Notes: generated by a model not told the origin, from the letters alone. 64,000 nt of DNA from Carposina sasakii (GCA_014607495.2 CP053161.1:10115115-10179114); one strand, 5' to 3'. Positions 11,496-23,658 are shown, counted from the stretch's first letter. Made by a program: numbers and translations.

Positions 11496-11534
11496 ATCTA
11501 CTTATCGTACCATTATCATACACGATAAGTAGAT
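11496..11534. repeat. Perfect 13-bp inverted repeat
   Basis: ATCTACTTATCGT (11496-11508) is followed by a 13-base spacer and the exact inverse ACGATAAGTAGAT (11522-11534). It lies just downstream of GILT copy 3, beyond its polyA signal at 11564-11569 (minus strand). It may be a MITE footprint or a chance foldback. There is no sign that it is transcribed. Confidence 0.6.
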
Positions 11535-11647
11535 AAAGAAAAACCTAATATTATTACCGAAATTTTATTGAAACTTTGAATTGGTGATAATTTAATTTTA
11601 ACCCGATTTGATCACGTACAATGTTCATCTTCAAATATTTCACAGAT

Positions 11648-12280
11648 CTAGATCTCGCAGTCAGTGACTCCAGTGGAAGGGTCTTCGGCAAGGGCGAAGC
11701 AAACCATGCTCTTCAGCCTGGTCCGGGCTGCGATGTGCAACTCTATGTCGATCTGATCATTAAAAACAATTGACGGCACGAAATTAATGTCGGCCATAGG
11801 CGCTGCTGCAGCTTCTTCCGCGGCCGCTTCCAAGGAGCCACCGGTGGTGGAAACGCAGTAATCCACGTCTACAAGGCTGAGGCCAACGGCTTGCGCACAC
11901 TGATAGTTGCCCAACAAGAAAGATGGGAATGGAGAGGAGAACTCGCAGGTCATGTACTGCATTTGCGCGTCTTGGTTGTCTTTCAGTATGTCCAGGACAC
12001 ATCGGTGCAGGCGGTTGGCCCAGCAGTCGTTGACTCCAAATTGGCAGATCAGGCTGCCATCGTCTGATCTCTGTGTCCTTCCCCATGGAACGAATTCTAT
12101 GTCCAAGAAATCTTTGTATTCTTCGTATGTATCTGCCAACTGTGTGGAAATAAAGTTAACGGTATCTCCGCATCCTGATGTGGTTCCAGTTGATATTTTA
12201 ATTCTTCCATTCACGGCTTGTAATGCTGAGGCGTAGGTCAGGGAAATCAGGAGACACAATGTGGTAATTTTTGAAGGCAT
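11648..12280 (-). CDS. GILT-like secreted protein (copy 3)
   Basis: A 210-residue GILT-family protein, taking the ATG at 12278-12280. A longer open frame reaches 12313 only through a GTG, and the chosen start gives a clean signal peptide (residues 1-19, hydrophobic core TTLCLLISLTYA). The GILT signature reads CQFGVNDC..N....C (C79, C86, N89, C94) and 'VPSIVFND' marks the cis-proline loop. As in its two paralogues, the active-site motif is TSGC (34-37) instead of CXXC. An alanine/glutamate-rich segment (151-160) follows the conserved 'DYCVS'. The stop is TAG, and a minus-strand AATAAA lies about 80 bp beyond it (11564-11569). It is the first gene of the tandem array by direction of transcription. 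Its higher GC content than its surroundings supports real coding. Confidence 0.9.
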   Translation of the reverse strand: MPSKITTLCLLISLTYASALQAVNGRIKISTGTTSGCGDTVNFISTQLADTYEEYKDFLDIEFVPWGRTQRSDDGSLICQFGVNDCWANRLHRCVLDILKDNQDAQMQYMTCEFSSPFPSFLLGNYQCAQAVGLSLVDVDYCVSTTGGSLEAAAEEAAAAPMADINFVPSIVFNDQIDIELHIAARTRLKSMVCFALAEDPSTGVTDCEI

Positions 12281-12349
12281 GTTGACGTCCTTGCTTGTCG
12301 AACACCAATTCACATGTTCTAGATTTACGCTAAACGTTTCTAAGATTAT

Positions 12350-12412
12350 TGATAATGTTTATCTGGATTTATTAAAGTATTTATTTATCAGTGAAAAAAT
12401 CTGTTCTTATCA
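12350..12412 (-). promoter_or_regulatory. Cluster of four GATA-type motifs upstream of GILT copy 3
   Basis: Four WGATAR matches occur within 63 bp, 70-132 bp upstream of the start codon: TGATAA at 12350, AGATAA (TTATCT) at 12359, and TGATAA (TTATCA) at 12385 and 12407. This is denser than the single or paired sites by the neighbouring copies. GATA control is established for many insect midgut and fat-body genes; function here is inferred. Confidence 0.35.
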
Positions 12413-12419
12413 GAGTATC

Positions 12420-15400
12420 GCAGTCAAATTCTATTGATATCAAATATATCATATCAAACTCAATTACATATCATTTAATTAAATTGTATTAAAATGGTTA
12501 CAAACACAAATGGTTTATACCAAGCACTGTGTAGGTATATTCCCTAGAAAGGTTAATTCTCTTCAGTTACGTCCAGATATTATTATTGAATTTTTTAAAG
12601 GGAACTATTATTCCTATAATATTTAACATGGCTGAAGTCTTCTGAAGGCTGAACGATGGCCTATACAAAAGAAATAAGATTACAAAGATAGTAAAAGTAA
12701 TCCTTGAAATAAATCCTATGCTAGTTTCATTTATTTTTTTACAAAAGTAAGAAAAATTGTGTAAAACAATTTTTTTCATCATTCTCCCCTTTGAATGTAT
12801 TTCTAGGTAATCTCTTAAGATAACATCAGGGGAAAAACTTTAAGACGCCCTCATTTTCTTTACGCAGGAATTATGTTTTTGTGGGCGTGCTTGGTTTGTC
12901 TAGAATAATAAACAGCGTAAGTTATTACATTTCTTAAGAAAAAATTATACCATCTGTACCTACCTGGGGTAAAGAAGAACCTGCTTTCACAAAATTTATC
13001 ATGCCACTCTTATTACAACAAATTATATGGGATCATATAATATTCCCGTAAAATTTAGCGAGGTCTTATCGGTAATTGAGTTTAATTTCTTTGGATAGGA
13101 CGTGGTTGATTGTATTGTTTAGTTCGTAAATAACATTCGATTTAAAAAGAAACTTAGGTGATTACAAGAAACATGAGAGCAAAGATTGTGTGCGGTTTAG
13201 GATTGTTTAGGCCCATAACTTATTTCAAATCAAAGCAAAACAATTAAATACAGTAGGTAGTTGTAAAGGTTACATATTATAAGAATAGGCTATGATTTAC
13301 TTTTCTTTCTTTAAAATTTCATAATTTTTCTTGAACCGACGTAGGTAAATTCTGTAGTAAATTTTATTGAAAAACCCCTAGTTAGTAAACTAATTTATTT
13401 AATTTTTAATTAGTAAATTTTGATAATTGCTTAATACTTTACAAAACAAACCTCCATAATGATATAAAAAAAATATAGAAGATAAAGAAATACATACCCT
13501 AATATAAAAGTTTAGAAAACAGAGAACAAATTTTAATAAAATGTCAAATAAAAAGTACTATCCAATCCCAAGGGAGTTCCGTAGAATTATCTAAACAGCA
13601 GACACCTTCATCTTAATTCAGTGGGTAAAAACAGAAGGTATTCAATTACGGTTAATATATTTAAAAATGTAAGAGATTCCCCTAGAAAAGGGGAGATAGG
13701 GGACGAACCGCAACATTAATGAAATTGAGGTCCCCGGGGAGCGTAACTAGGAACTACGTGGTGTGGTTCTTGTAGGAAAGTTTTGTGTTTTTCCTATATA
13801 ATGCATTGTTTGTATTAAAAAAGGTCATTGTTTGACCACTTAGGAATGGTATTGCTGATGATATAATGGTAGTGGTAAGAATCATTGTTAGGTTAAATTA
13901 ATAACTGTTGAAGTAATTAATCAAAATATACGCACTTTGTAAAGTTATTTTAGTAACGAAGGCGATCGAGTGGTTAGCTAAAAGAAAGGTCTTAATTTAG
14001 GTTGTGATATGTGTACTTTCTCAGGTTTAAGATTACCTCTGCACCAAACTTTTAAATCGGTTCCGTAGTTTTAACAGACAGCCAAACAGTGTTACATTTG
14101 CATTTATTATTAGATGAAATTATGTATTATTATATAAAATTATGTATTATTTTCTTTCATTGATATATCTTAGGTAAGAGGCTATATTATACATCTTAAA
14201 AGGGATTAAAAGATAAAGCTATAATTATTAATTACTAATACTTAATAAGCTATAATTTTCTAGATAATGATAAGTATTAAATATTATATCATTCAAATCA
14301 TTGTATATTTCCCCGTTTTTACGTGAAATATGTTTATTTATGTTGAAAATTTGTATAAACCTCGCAATCTCGCCCATCCATCTTATCAAAAACCCTTGTT
14401 TCAGATTTAAAGTTTTCTTCACCATATCTGGCACACAAGGGAACTCTTTGCGGGGCCACAAAATACACCTAATTTTAATTAATTCCATGCACCAAAGTCA
14501 ACTTCCTAAACAGACCATTTCGGGGCCCCCTAAAGCTAAATCCTCTCTACAAACGACTGCTAAAACTTAACGACTTCATACATCCTCGTCTACAGTTACA
14601 ATGGGGGCCGTAAAATTAATACCTTACCTCTGAATCCAGGGGCCCTGGGTGGTAATATCCCCTTAAATATTTAAGTTTTCTGTGCACCCCGTCCGCAACA
14701 AGATTCAATTTCACGCCAGAAAGGGGTCCATTTTGGGCGATACTCCACATTAACGAAGAACAAGGGGGAGATGTGATAACTAATCTGCGACCTGTTAGTT
14801 GATAAAATGCAGCGCTGTATGACCTAATCACTAGATGAAATTTTCCTTTTATCATAGTAACCCATCATCTACACTGAGGACATAAAGACGAGCGGGCGTT
14901 CAACGTTTATTCATAGAAAACAATAACAATATCAAGTCATGGTTTATTCTATGATACATAAAGCACATCACGATTGCAATACCAATGTAATTATGCTCTC
15001 TTCTCTTATACATATACCCCGAGATTTTCTATTAGACCATTTCCTCCTTGCTGTTTTCGCTACGATACTGCCTCTCAAAAGTCAGAAGACAGCAGTTATC
15101 CAATTTGATTAGAGCCTTGGTATTTGACTGAATCGTTCTCCTTGTATCCTGTCTTTAGTGGGGGAAGGAGAGGGAAGGGCTCTTGTTACGCCGGATACTG
15201 AAAACCACTCGAAGTATTATTCGGTTGCATCCAGGATTGAAATGGCGAGACAGAATTGGATCAATCTTGCGTCAAATTGGTAGCTTTGAAGTATGGTACA
15301 CGTTAAGGGGATTAATTTTCAAGTTATTTATTAGAGCTCTCAATTCTCACATATCGCTCGACTTGTCTACACTTGACCTATTTGTCCATACAGATAGTTT

Positions 15401-15830
15401 AAAACAAATTAGCGTATTTATGATCGGCTGATTATGTTCCCATTTAAAAATGATTTGGAATAGACGGAAAGGACAACCTAAACTATTTTCATTATTTACT
15501 TATGTTATATTAAGAAAACTTAATTACTTTAGCAAAACTTAAAAGTCTTTAGTGTTCGCAGATGTAAATTTAATTAGCATTCCGTAATCACAAGACCTTT
15601 GCAGGAAAGACGTTATAATTGCCATCACGGAACCCGCTCACGTAGCTCGATGTGACCCCTTAAATCACATATAACACTATCAAGCACATGATTAATTTGA
15701 TTACGTGCTTCGCCTTAATTATTTAGAGTATTCGAGTGTTTATAATTAATTGGTTGGTATGTAGGTCAGATTATTGTTTCTCTTCCCAAAAAAAAATTGC
15801 CTATGCACCCGGAAGGTTTCTTTATGAAAA
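12420..15830. other. Gene-free AT-rich stretch
   Basis: I see no supportable gene. The longest frames (about 60-90 codons at 12567-12782, 14228-14570 and 14616-14855) show no recognisable domain and no codon signal. A short tandem duplication around 'aaattatgtattatta' sits near 14115-14150. Unrecognised exons of a host gene cannot be excluded. Confidence 0.4.
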
Positions 15831-15837
15831 TTGCATT

Positions 15838-16012
15838 GAGATCCATTAAGAGTACTGTAGTATTTCTCATGTCGTATGAGTCAACTAAAGAACTGAGGGG
15901 CGTTCTCTCGATGAATTAGCAACTTGTGGCTGATCATTGATATCTGGCCTTGGTATACTGGTTTTGGTGACCCAGTTCCCTATTCTGGCTACCCCATTTT
16001 GAGAACGGAGCC
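15838..16012 (+). repeat. Dispersed repeat family D, near-complete copy
   Basis: This copy shows the full order of the family: 'gtcgtatgagtcaactaa', then a GGCGTTCTC block, 'gcaacttgtggctgatca', 'tatctggcc..ggtata', and finally 'ctggctaccccatt.tgaga'. Related copies occur at 1115, 19470, 31783, 35325, 35640, 53370, 56560, 58440, 60720 and 62790. It is non-coding, with no terminal repeats that I can define. Confidence 0.6.
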
Positions 16013-16023
16013 ATGTGATGTCT

Positions 16024-16222
16024 TCGTCTTTAGCCTATTGCAGTCTACTGCTGCAGAGAAGGGTTTTTGCCCATAGTCACCACGCTAGGCAGGCAGGTTG
16101 GTGAATCAGATTTTTGGACTATGTTGTCAACACAGGAGGCGCTGCTGGCCACGTCTCGGAAACCCTTAATCGCCATGGGGTGGTACAATCTCTACACTGC
16201 CGGCACCACGCGGCGGCTGAAT
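16024..16222 (-). repeat. SINE-like element with RTE-type 3' tail
   Basis: Read on the minus strand it runs from a GCCGCGTGGTGCCGGCA-like head, through 'accaacctgcctgcctagcg' and 'gactatgggcaaaa', to 'cagtagactgcaataggct', ending near cgaagac. The same order is seen in the element nested in the Transib at 44316-44571 and in partial plus-strand copies at 23871, 28075 and 47868. The 3' end matches the RTE LINE 3' end in this window. Confidence 0.65.
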
Positions 16223-16259
16223 ATAATTATATATGTATGTAAAATTTTACCTCAATTGT

Positions 16260-18690
16260 TAATTTGTTAACAGATATTAATAGGTGGCTGTATCTGACAA
16301 ATATTCAAGAGCGCCTTGTGGAGGTATGAATAAAAACAATGGGCAGAATGGTCTCCATAGTGTTCACCTTTCCATATACGGGTTGAGTTCTGCTAGGGTT
16401 GTCACGTGATTGATAAAAATATCTTCCTTTAGCGCATCTGATTTTTTTAAATATTGAAGACTTACTACTGCTAGTAAAAATATTTTACAGTCTGTTGTAT
16501 CTAGATACGAGATACATTTGATGAAAAACATTTTAAGGAAGTTTCAAATTTCGATTTAAATACAATGATTTTAAACAATATGATTTAATACTGTGTTTAC
16601 AATACAATCAGCATTTTCCGATCACGCTACGTGGGAATTCAGGTGACCTTTCTGCAAAAGCAGTCAATGTTAAACCGAAGAGATTGGTACGCTTTAATTT
16701 TATGTTAATTTAAGTTAGTTACAGGTGTTTTTTGTAATATTATGTCTATTTTACTGTGTTCAAGTTTAGTTTTACTTAAAGTGTTCATCATTTACACACC
16801 AATTATTAAATTAAAGAAATTTAGAGAATAACAACGTATTATTTGGAAGAAATCTTTGGAAGAAGCACGCCTTTGTACATTTTCTTTGTCATAAACTTTA
16901 TTTATGAAAACTTTACTGTGTACAATAAAGCATAGCAACATAATTACTAAGTTTGTCCTGAAGTCCATGCAGGCGAATTCCATAGTTTTCTTGTAATCTA
17001 TAGGTAATAAAAACAAGAGATTTTCGCCTATGAACAACCCTGTGACCGCACGTAAACAAACTCTATTAAGACACAAAGACCCGTGCGTTTTGCCTGCAGC
17101 CGTGCACACACAATACTGATTGTGTTTGGACAACCCTAATATAATTATTTAAAATGTAATCTTTTCTGTTTTACGTTTTCATTGCAGATCCGGTTTACGT
17201 TTTTGCTAAGGTTTTTGAAATAAAAATGATCGTACGCTTTTTTTCGTACGATATCCATGCTGGTTTTAAAAAAGGCTTTTTATTTTATTCATACGTATAC
17301 ACTAAAAACTTATTTTGGAATGATAACGGTGGAATGAAAACAATAACATACCTACATAATATTAATAACGCAATATAAGTAGTTCACTGGCGAGACTATA
17401 ATAATCTTGCTAAACAACTACTCGTACATTTCGTAGCAAGCTACGAATGCTATGAAATTAGAATATTGTTAGTAGGATATTGAAGTTGCGTTTAAAATAA
17501 CAATCTCGTCGTCACCCATAAGTGCCAATTCTTGCAATATTATTTTTGTGTCATCAATAGTTACGCTGGTAAACTAAATTGTTATTATTATCAGGAATAC
17601 AATGTAGGAAGAGTAAATAAAATGTCAAAAATCTATTTGCCGTTTCGTAGATAGGTAAACTCCATTCTATTATTTCAAAGAAAGCCCACAGTTCGGCGAA
17701 ATGGAGTTTATACACACAAATATCAAAATATTCATATATAATCACGCCTTTATCCCTTACGGGGTAGGCAGAGCATCAAGGGCCGATAGAACCAACCACA
17801 TGGTGCCACTTCTGACCAATTTTGAGGGTAAAGTTGAGATGTACAACTCCGGTTAGTAGTCACAGGTAGTCAGCCCATCGCCTACAAAATACCCAAAACC
17901 CTTTGTCCCTTTACTAACTTGTACAGTATGCCCGGGAAGAGAAGCAGCTGTAGTATTATACGTTTTTTTTCACTCCCAGAGCAGCAGTAAATATCAAAAT
18001 ACCACTGAAATATTATGATGTAAGTACATATTTAATTTTAGCTGGCTATTTCATGCAAAACATATTTTACATCACATGAATTTTCAAAGCCAAGTTAAAC
18101 ATGATCTCATAAATCTATCAACAAAGGGAAGGTATTAAAACTTTCAACATTGTAGGAACTAGCATCCTTTAGGAACGGAACTCTACTGACTGGGCCCCGA
18201 TTTTGATAGGAGTAGAGGTGAGTTTAATGTCAACTACCTCTTTAATTATTTAGGTGAAAAGCTAAGTACGAGTATACTTAGTCAAAGATATATAATATAG
18301 AAAACGTTTTTAAATATTAATGCTTAAATGATGAATTAATATTTAATTAAGATATTATTGACGAGCGCTGGTACGATACCTACTAAGGATGATACGCTGC
18401 GCAAAAGCTATTTATATCCATCATTGGTCAATAATCATATTATGAAATTACTAAAATATATTAACCAACTTATAACTAGTTATGTAATATAATATTATTA
18501 TGTTTTTATTAATAAAATAATTTTTAATGTCCGCGAAAATAAACCCATAGACCATTTTATGATACATCAAAAGATTATTTCACAATACTATTATACCAAC
18601 TTAACCAGACAGGCAATAGAACTTAAAAATAAATGTGCAGGAAGATGATGTGATCATGCCATTATAATGGTATGGCTGACAGATTGTCAT
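16260..18690. other. Gene-free stretch
   Basis: I see no supportable gene. An inverse copy of the 'ctctgcctaccc' repeat lies at 17738-17830. The other sequence is AT-rich and unremarkable. Confidence 0.4.
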
Positions 18691-18700
18691 TGATACTCGA

Positions 18701-18732
18701 CGACATATCTTGATTGTCGTCAAGATATGTCG
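18701..18732. repeat. Perfect hairpin, 13-bp stem and 6-base loop
   Basis: CGACATATCTTGA, loop TTGTCG, then TCAAGATATGTCG. The stem is perfect. Its flanks are not obviously repetitive, although the surrounding 18660-18950 has an A+T/G+C balance unlike the neighbouring DNA. It could be a small MITE core or foldback. No RNA gene can be argued. Confidence 0.6.
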
Positions 18733-19469
18733 AGGGACACAACAATAGTCTCCCTGGTCGTGTTACGACGCTGAAGTTCTCTATGGTTCCACGCACGAAC
18801 TATCAGAGATGCCATAAGAGCTTCTAATGGTCGGACGATTAGCCTGAGATGCCGTAAGTCTGTCTAATCCTAGTATTTAGCCCATCCTATGTGGTACGGG
18901 TATGGGTTTTGTAATTAGGATAAGACTGAGAATAAGAATTTTAGAAGGTTAAAACAGTGTTGGATGAACTGTGATAGAAGTTAGGTTAGGGTTAGTTAGC
19001 TACGACTCTCCACTCTAAACGGACACTTTTTCTTCATGTCCTGTTCTCATCATTTTCATAACATTTCGCATAACCTTTTCTGTTACTGTTGTATTTATGT
19101 TTTTATTGAATTCATAGATCAGTCAAATGCACCATATGCAGGTGCAATACAACCATTACATTTATCACATCAACAAAATCACTTCCAACTGTTACACAAA
19201 GCAAAATTGGCATAGTTCAGTCTAGCGTGGCTAACATCGCAGATATGATTGTGATTTCATTTGAACGGATACAGTCGAGTGCTTAATTGCCGCGCAAACA
19301 CACGGACAAACATGAAGTGAGGACAACAATGATACGTGATACTTAATCGATGACAGGTACTCTATAGAAAAGTTAGAATGCCTGTGGAATATAAAGGTAT
19401 GGGATTGACATATATGCCACTTTGTCAGGTTATTCAATACATATCTTTCAATTATTTGTCTATTTCATG

Positions 19470-19680
19470 GGCTGATTAGAATACATCAGCTTCATCTCCT
19501 TCCGTCCATGACGTAGGTGTCGACAAATAAACTCACGGGCATTCTATCAGGCTATAAGCTAGCATATCTGCCCTGCTATGTTAAATGTAGCTGTGGGATT
19601 TCTAACTATCCAAAACGTGCATAAGTTTTGGATAATCCAACACAGCCGTGTCTATATGTATCTGTCTACTCTATAGCATT
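19470..19680 (+). repeat. Dispersed repeat family D copy
   Basis: This contains the family blocks 'gaatacatcagcttcatctc', 'tccttccgtccatgacgta', 'gtcgac', the 'aagctagc' block and 'tgctatgttaaatgtagctg'. It is a partly decayed copy in the same orientation as 15838-16012. Confidence 0.55.
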
Positions 19681-20091
19681 TCTACAAATAGAACGGAAGG
19701 AATGAGTTGATTCCAGTCCGCATAACCCGTCCGTATAGCACGGTATCGTAATATCACGATGCGACGTTGTATACGAGCCAAAACATTCGCATGCGGCTGG
19801 TCAAAATGGTATCCGGGAACATTTCTATCGTCTGGATTATAACCATTGTAGTAGATAAGTTTGTCTCGTGCTTATAGTCTATCACACTATCAAACACGCA
19901 ATGGCGACTGAAAAATTGCATAGGTTAAAATTCATGTTAAAACCACCTCCTTCATATGCCTCCTTCATGTGGACATAGCACAATGCGGGACGGAAAATAC
20001 GTGAGTCTAGTATGTAATATGTTATTGGTTGCAATTTTTTCTGCTACTTGTAAGATAAAGTATCTAAAAATAAAATGAAGTCTATTTAATA

Positions 20092-20586
20092 AATGGGGGA
20101 GAGAAATCACCAGAAGAGTGCAGCTTGGGTGGGCAGCGTTTGGGCAGCTGCGTCATATCTTTGAGTCATCCTTGCCACAATACCTCAAGACCAAGGTGTT
20201 CGATTAGTTCGTTCTACCAGCCATGACTTATGGAGCCGAGACGTGGAACCTGACGGTAGGGCTGGCTCACCGATTGCATGTCCCTCACGAGATTATCCGG
20301 CAGAAGACCAAAGTGACAGATATAGTCTCGAAATGTAGTAGACTGAAGTGGCAGTAGGCAGGCCACATCTGTCGAAGAACCAATGGATGGTGGTGTAAAC
20401 GGGTTCTCGAATGGAGACCGCCCCTCGGCAAGCGTAGCGGTGGGCGCCCTCCGGCCAGATGGACCGATGACTTAAAAAAGGACGGCTGGTAGTGACTGGA
20501 AGGCAAAAACGGGAGATCGAGCCATGTGGCGTACACTGGGGGAGGCCTATGTCCAGCAGTGGACTGCAATAGGCTGACGATGACGA
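20092..20586 (+). pseudogene. RTE LINE fragment, C-terminal part of the reverse transcriptase ORF (broken)
   Basis: This 5'-truncated RTE-clade LINE copy is related to the element at 49989-51657. Conceptual translation shows ITRRVQLGWAAFGQL, then 'LKTKVF', an in-frame stop where the intact copy has NQCVLP, 'MTYGAETW', then frameshifts and a degraded WAGH/GRPP region. The end is 'cagtggactgcaataggctg' followed by acgatgacga. The flanks carry a 9-bp duplication TATTTAATA (20083-20091 and 20587-20595), consistent with target-primed insertion of an already truncated copy. It encodes no functional protein. Confidence 0.8.
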
Positions 20587-21243
20587 TATTTAATACATAC
20601 ATGTGAAGATATGTGAATATAGGTGCACCGTGAATTTGGATTATAGGATGTAATCTATTGTATAAACAGTAGATATATAAAATGTTCACTTGACTACTTC
20701 GGAAATACTTCGCAATTGTCTTCAGTATGTAGTTAGGATCTCAATCATAGGTCTAACAGAAGTTTTAATATTTTAAGCCAGTTTTCTGACGTATGCTAAA
20801 AAACACATGTTTCTACAGTTTTATCAAAGGCGCGTTATAAGGCCTTTGATTGCATGTTACATTAGCTTCATCTGGTACATATCACATCAAGTAATGTAGA
20901 TAATCATAAAGCAATAAATAATATCGTTAAATCTCAATACAAAATCTAAGATTACTCCAAAACGCCCTCCAATTTTCCAGTTTAAATGGAACAATACAAA
21001 ATCGATGTCCCATTACCGAACAGAGGAACTGATAATTTGTATCGCCAAGCATCCGCTGCAGATGAAGTCTCTGCAACAATGAAAGTAACTGTTAGATTTG
21101 AAGACACGTTGTAATGTACAAGCTGAGGCGTTAATTGATATTATCAGTGGGATCTCCTTTAGCTACCCTAATTTCGGGAACACAGCCGAACTCTCACCTA
21201 TGGTGTTTTTTACAGCCTAATAAAAAACAACTTTAATTTCCCC

Positions 21244-21402
21244 AACGAAAAAAAAAGTTTCGTTCGTCCCCAGCGATGGTGACGAATTGAAGTTTTTATT
21301 TATTAAGAGATTTCACGGATGTCAGCAAGTTTTTGAATGAAAATAATTTTAAAAGACTGAGGTAATCGTCATCACTGGGGACGAACGAAACTTTTTTTCC
21401 CT
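21244..21402. repeat. Foldback element with GTTTCGTTCGTCCCCAG arms
   Basis: The left arm A(n)GTTTCGTTCGTCCCCAG (about 21250-21272) is matched by the inverse CTGGGGACGAACGAAAC plus T(n) (about 21374-21400). The inverse similarity extends inward for roughly 10 more bases ('gatggtgacga' against 'cgtcatca'). It resembles a MITE, but the outer ends are simple A/T runs and no duplication is certain. Confidence 0.55.
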
Positions 21403-22800
21403 TTTTTTGAAAATTTGCCCACTATAATATTATATAGAGATCAAAATCCTGAATAATTATATAATATACACTAACTTTATCTATTGTTATTTTTAAATCA
21501 GAAGAGTGAACGATATAATTATTATATTATATCAAACAAAATTCACGTGTCATGTAATCGCTATTTCTTATCACTCAAAACAGTCTTCAGAGGCCTTAAG
21601 ATGAAAGAGACAAGTCTTTTGTTGGTCGAGACGTAATACGTTTTATGACAAATTGGAATTTCAAGTCGAAGCGACATGACTATTCTTGGGTACGCTCGAT
21701 AATTAGTCCACAAGAACGTTTTCGCGTGGCAGACATTTTTCAACGGCTGGCAGACAGCTTACATACCTACTAGTGGCTGCCCACGGCTTCTTCTGTGAAG
21801 AAAGCCTACGTGTTGGTCTGATATATATATACACTTCAAAGTCTAGTTAAACCCCCAAAACTAATTACTTATACTTACAATAATAACGAATATGATGAAA
21901 ATTTTTACTACCAAAAGCTAAATTAAACCTACACTAATCAAATTAGCATTTTAATTCAATAGCTCGTAAGACTTAATTCTACGTTAATTAAAATTATTCT
22001 TTGTGACACCTTTGCCATCTAAGTTTCATCAAACCTGTCTAGCCAGTGTTGGCTCCATCATTGCGCCTATCTGACGCCACTGTTTAATCAAAATGTAAAT
22101 TAAAATGCCTCGGTGTGATGCGACACTGCCATAGTATAATAACAGTTAAACATTTGTTGTATTTCCTTCGTCTCAAATATAGTTTTTTTTATTAATTTTA
22201 CTTTCAATGTATGCTTATAATTATGATTTATTTGTCTTTAGCTTCAATTGGTATTGAATTATTGAAATAACATAATTTTATTACTGTAGCCTAGACGTAT
22301 CTGTTGGAATTTTCAGTTTTTTTTTTCGTTTAGAAATTGAAAAACATCGCCGTCTACTAAAGCTATAGTATACTTTTTTAAATTTTTAACTAAATGTCAG
22401 AATTTTTTTCTTTTTAGAGTGATCGATTTTAAAGAGATGTGATCGTGAGGGGTAGGCAGAGCCCCTCCGGGAAAGAAACTTGATTTTATGTATGTATCTA
22501 CGACTTCTATGAGTTATTCTAAGAACAAACGACGTTCCCTACTTCTTGTACTATGACAATAGGTAGGCTAAAGATGCAAATCGAGCGTAGCGGGACTTGT
22601 TCAATATCTGAGTGAGAAACTAATACAATACTGTCGGACATGTATAGAAAAACTATTGAATTTTTCAAAGCCCACACTAGACTTCAATCTGTGGGTGAAT
22701 ATCGTTGAAAGTAGATATTCAGTAAATACATGCAATGTTTACATAGTTTGCATTATTTTACTTTAGATACACACCAATTAAATAACTTAAAATTAAGGTA

Positions 22801-22893
22801 GGAGCACTAGTACGGAATGCAGAGGTCGTGGGTTCGATTCCCACTTGGTTGAAGAATTTTTTCCATTTCTTTATTAATAATTTTAAAATTGGT
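22801..22893 (+). repeat. tRNA-like SINE remnant, copy lacking box A
   Basis: This copy shares 'cggaatgcag.ggtcgtggg', 'ttcgattcccac' and the following 'attttttccatttctttatt' tail with the fuller copy at 23659-23769. The box B consensus GGTTCGATTCC is intact, but the 5' tRNA half is missing, so it cannot be a functional tRNA. Confidence 0.55.
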
Positions 22894-23658
22894 TGAAAAG
22901 TACAAAGAAATCCGTGTTTTGTTAGTAAACTATATTAAAGAAAGGCGCAATGAATTTAGACCTCTGATTTCCTACTTAAAAAAAAATTATTTTACATTAA
23001 ATTAATACATGATTAATACAATTTGCCACTCACGTAGTTCTTATTGGTCTCTCTGGAGTGGCGAGATCGTTCCGTTTACATAATACTTTTTAACCACTAG
23101 CATGAAATAATAATTTTATGAAATAAAGAATATTTACACTATACATAAAATAAACAAAAAATAGACGCGTCATGGCTTGTGAATAAATTTAAGGCCGGGC
23201 TTGGGATGATTAAACATTCAAATATTTAGGTCAGCCTTAAACCTCACTTTTCATTAAAATTATAATTTTTTACAGGTAAAATATGAAGGTCACGCATAAA
23301 TAAAAAAAAAATAGAATTACTACATTCATTACGCAATTTTAAGTGTCCATAGTATTTTTTAATTCTAAATATTATACTATACCTACACGCGAAAGTAAGT
23401 TTGATTGTTTGTTTATATCTCTTCACGCTTTATTTACTTTAGTAATATCTTGACTAAGATAAATTTATAAAAACACTTCTCCATTAATATAATCCGTTAG
23501 GATATGGTTGATCGTTTCATCTTTAAACATTGTGCTGAGGGATTCAGCTTTGTTTACCGAGATTTGGCTAGTGTATAGCTATCGGGATGAAAAATAACGT
23601 TGCCCATATGTAATTTAGAAAAAAAAAAGAGATGGTAAAATTAGTCATCCGAGTAATT

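Noticed and set aside
12281..12313. Eleven-codon N-terminal extension of GILT copy 3
   Set aside because: It begins with GTG and would bury the signal peptide; the ATG at 12278-12280 gives a normal secretory leader.
12567..12782. 71-codon hydrophobic minus-strand frame upstream of the GILT cluster
   Set aside because: No GILT residues, no conserved motif, AT-driven composition.
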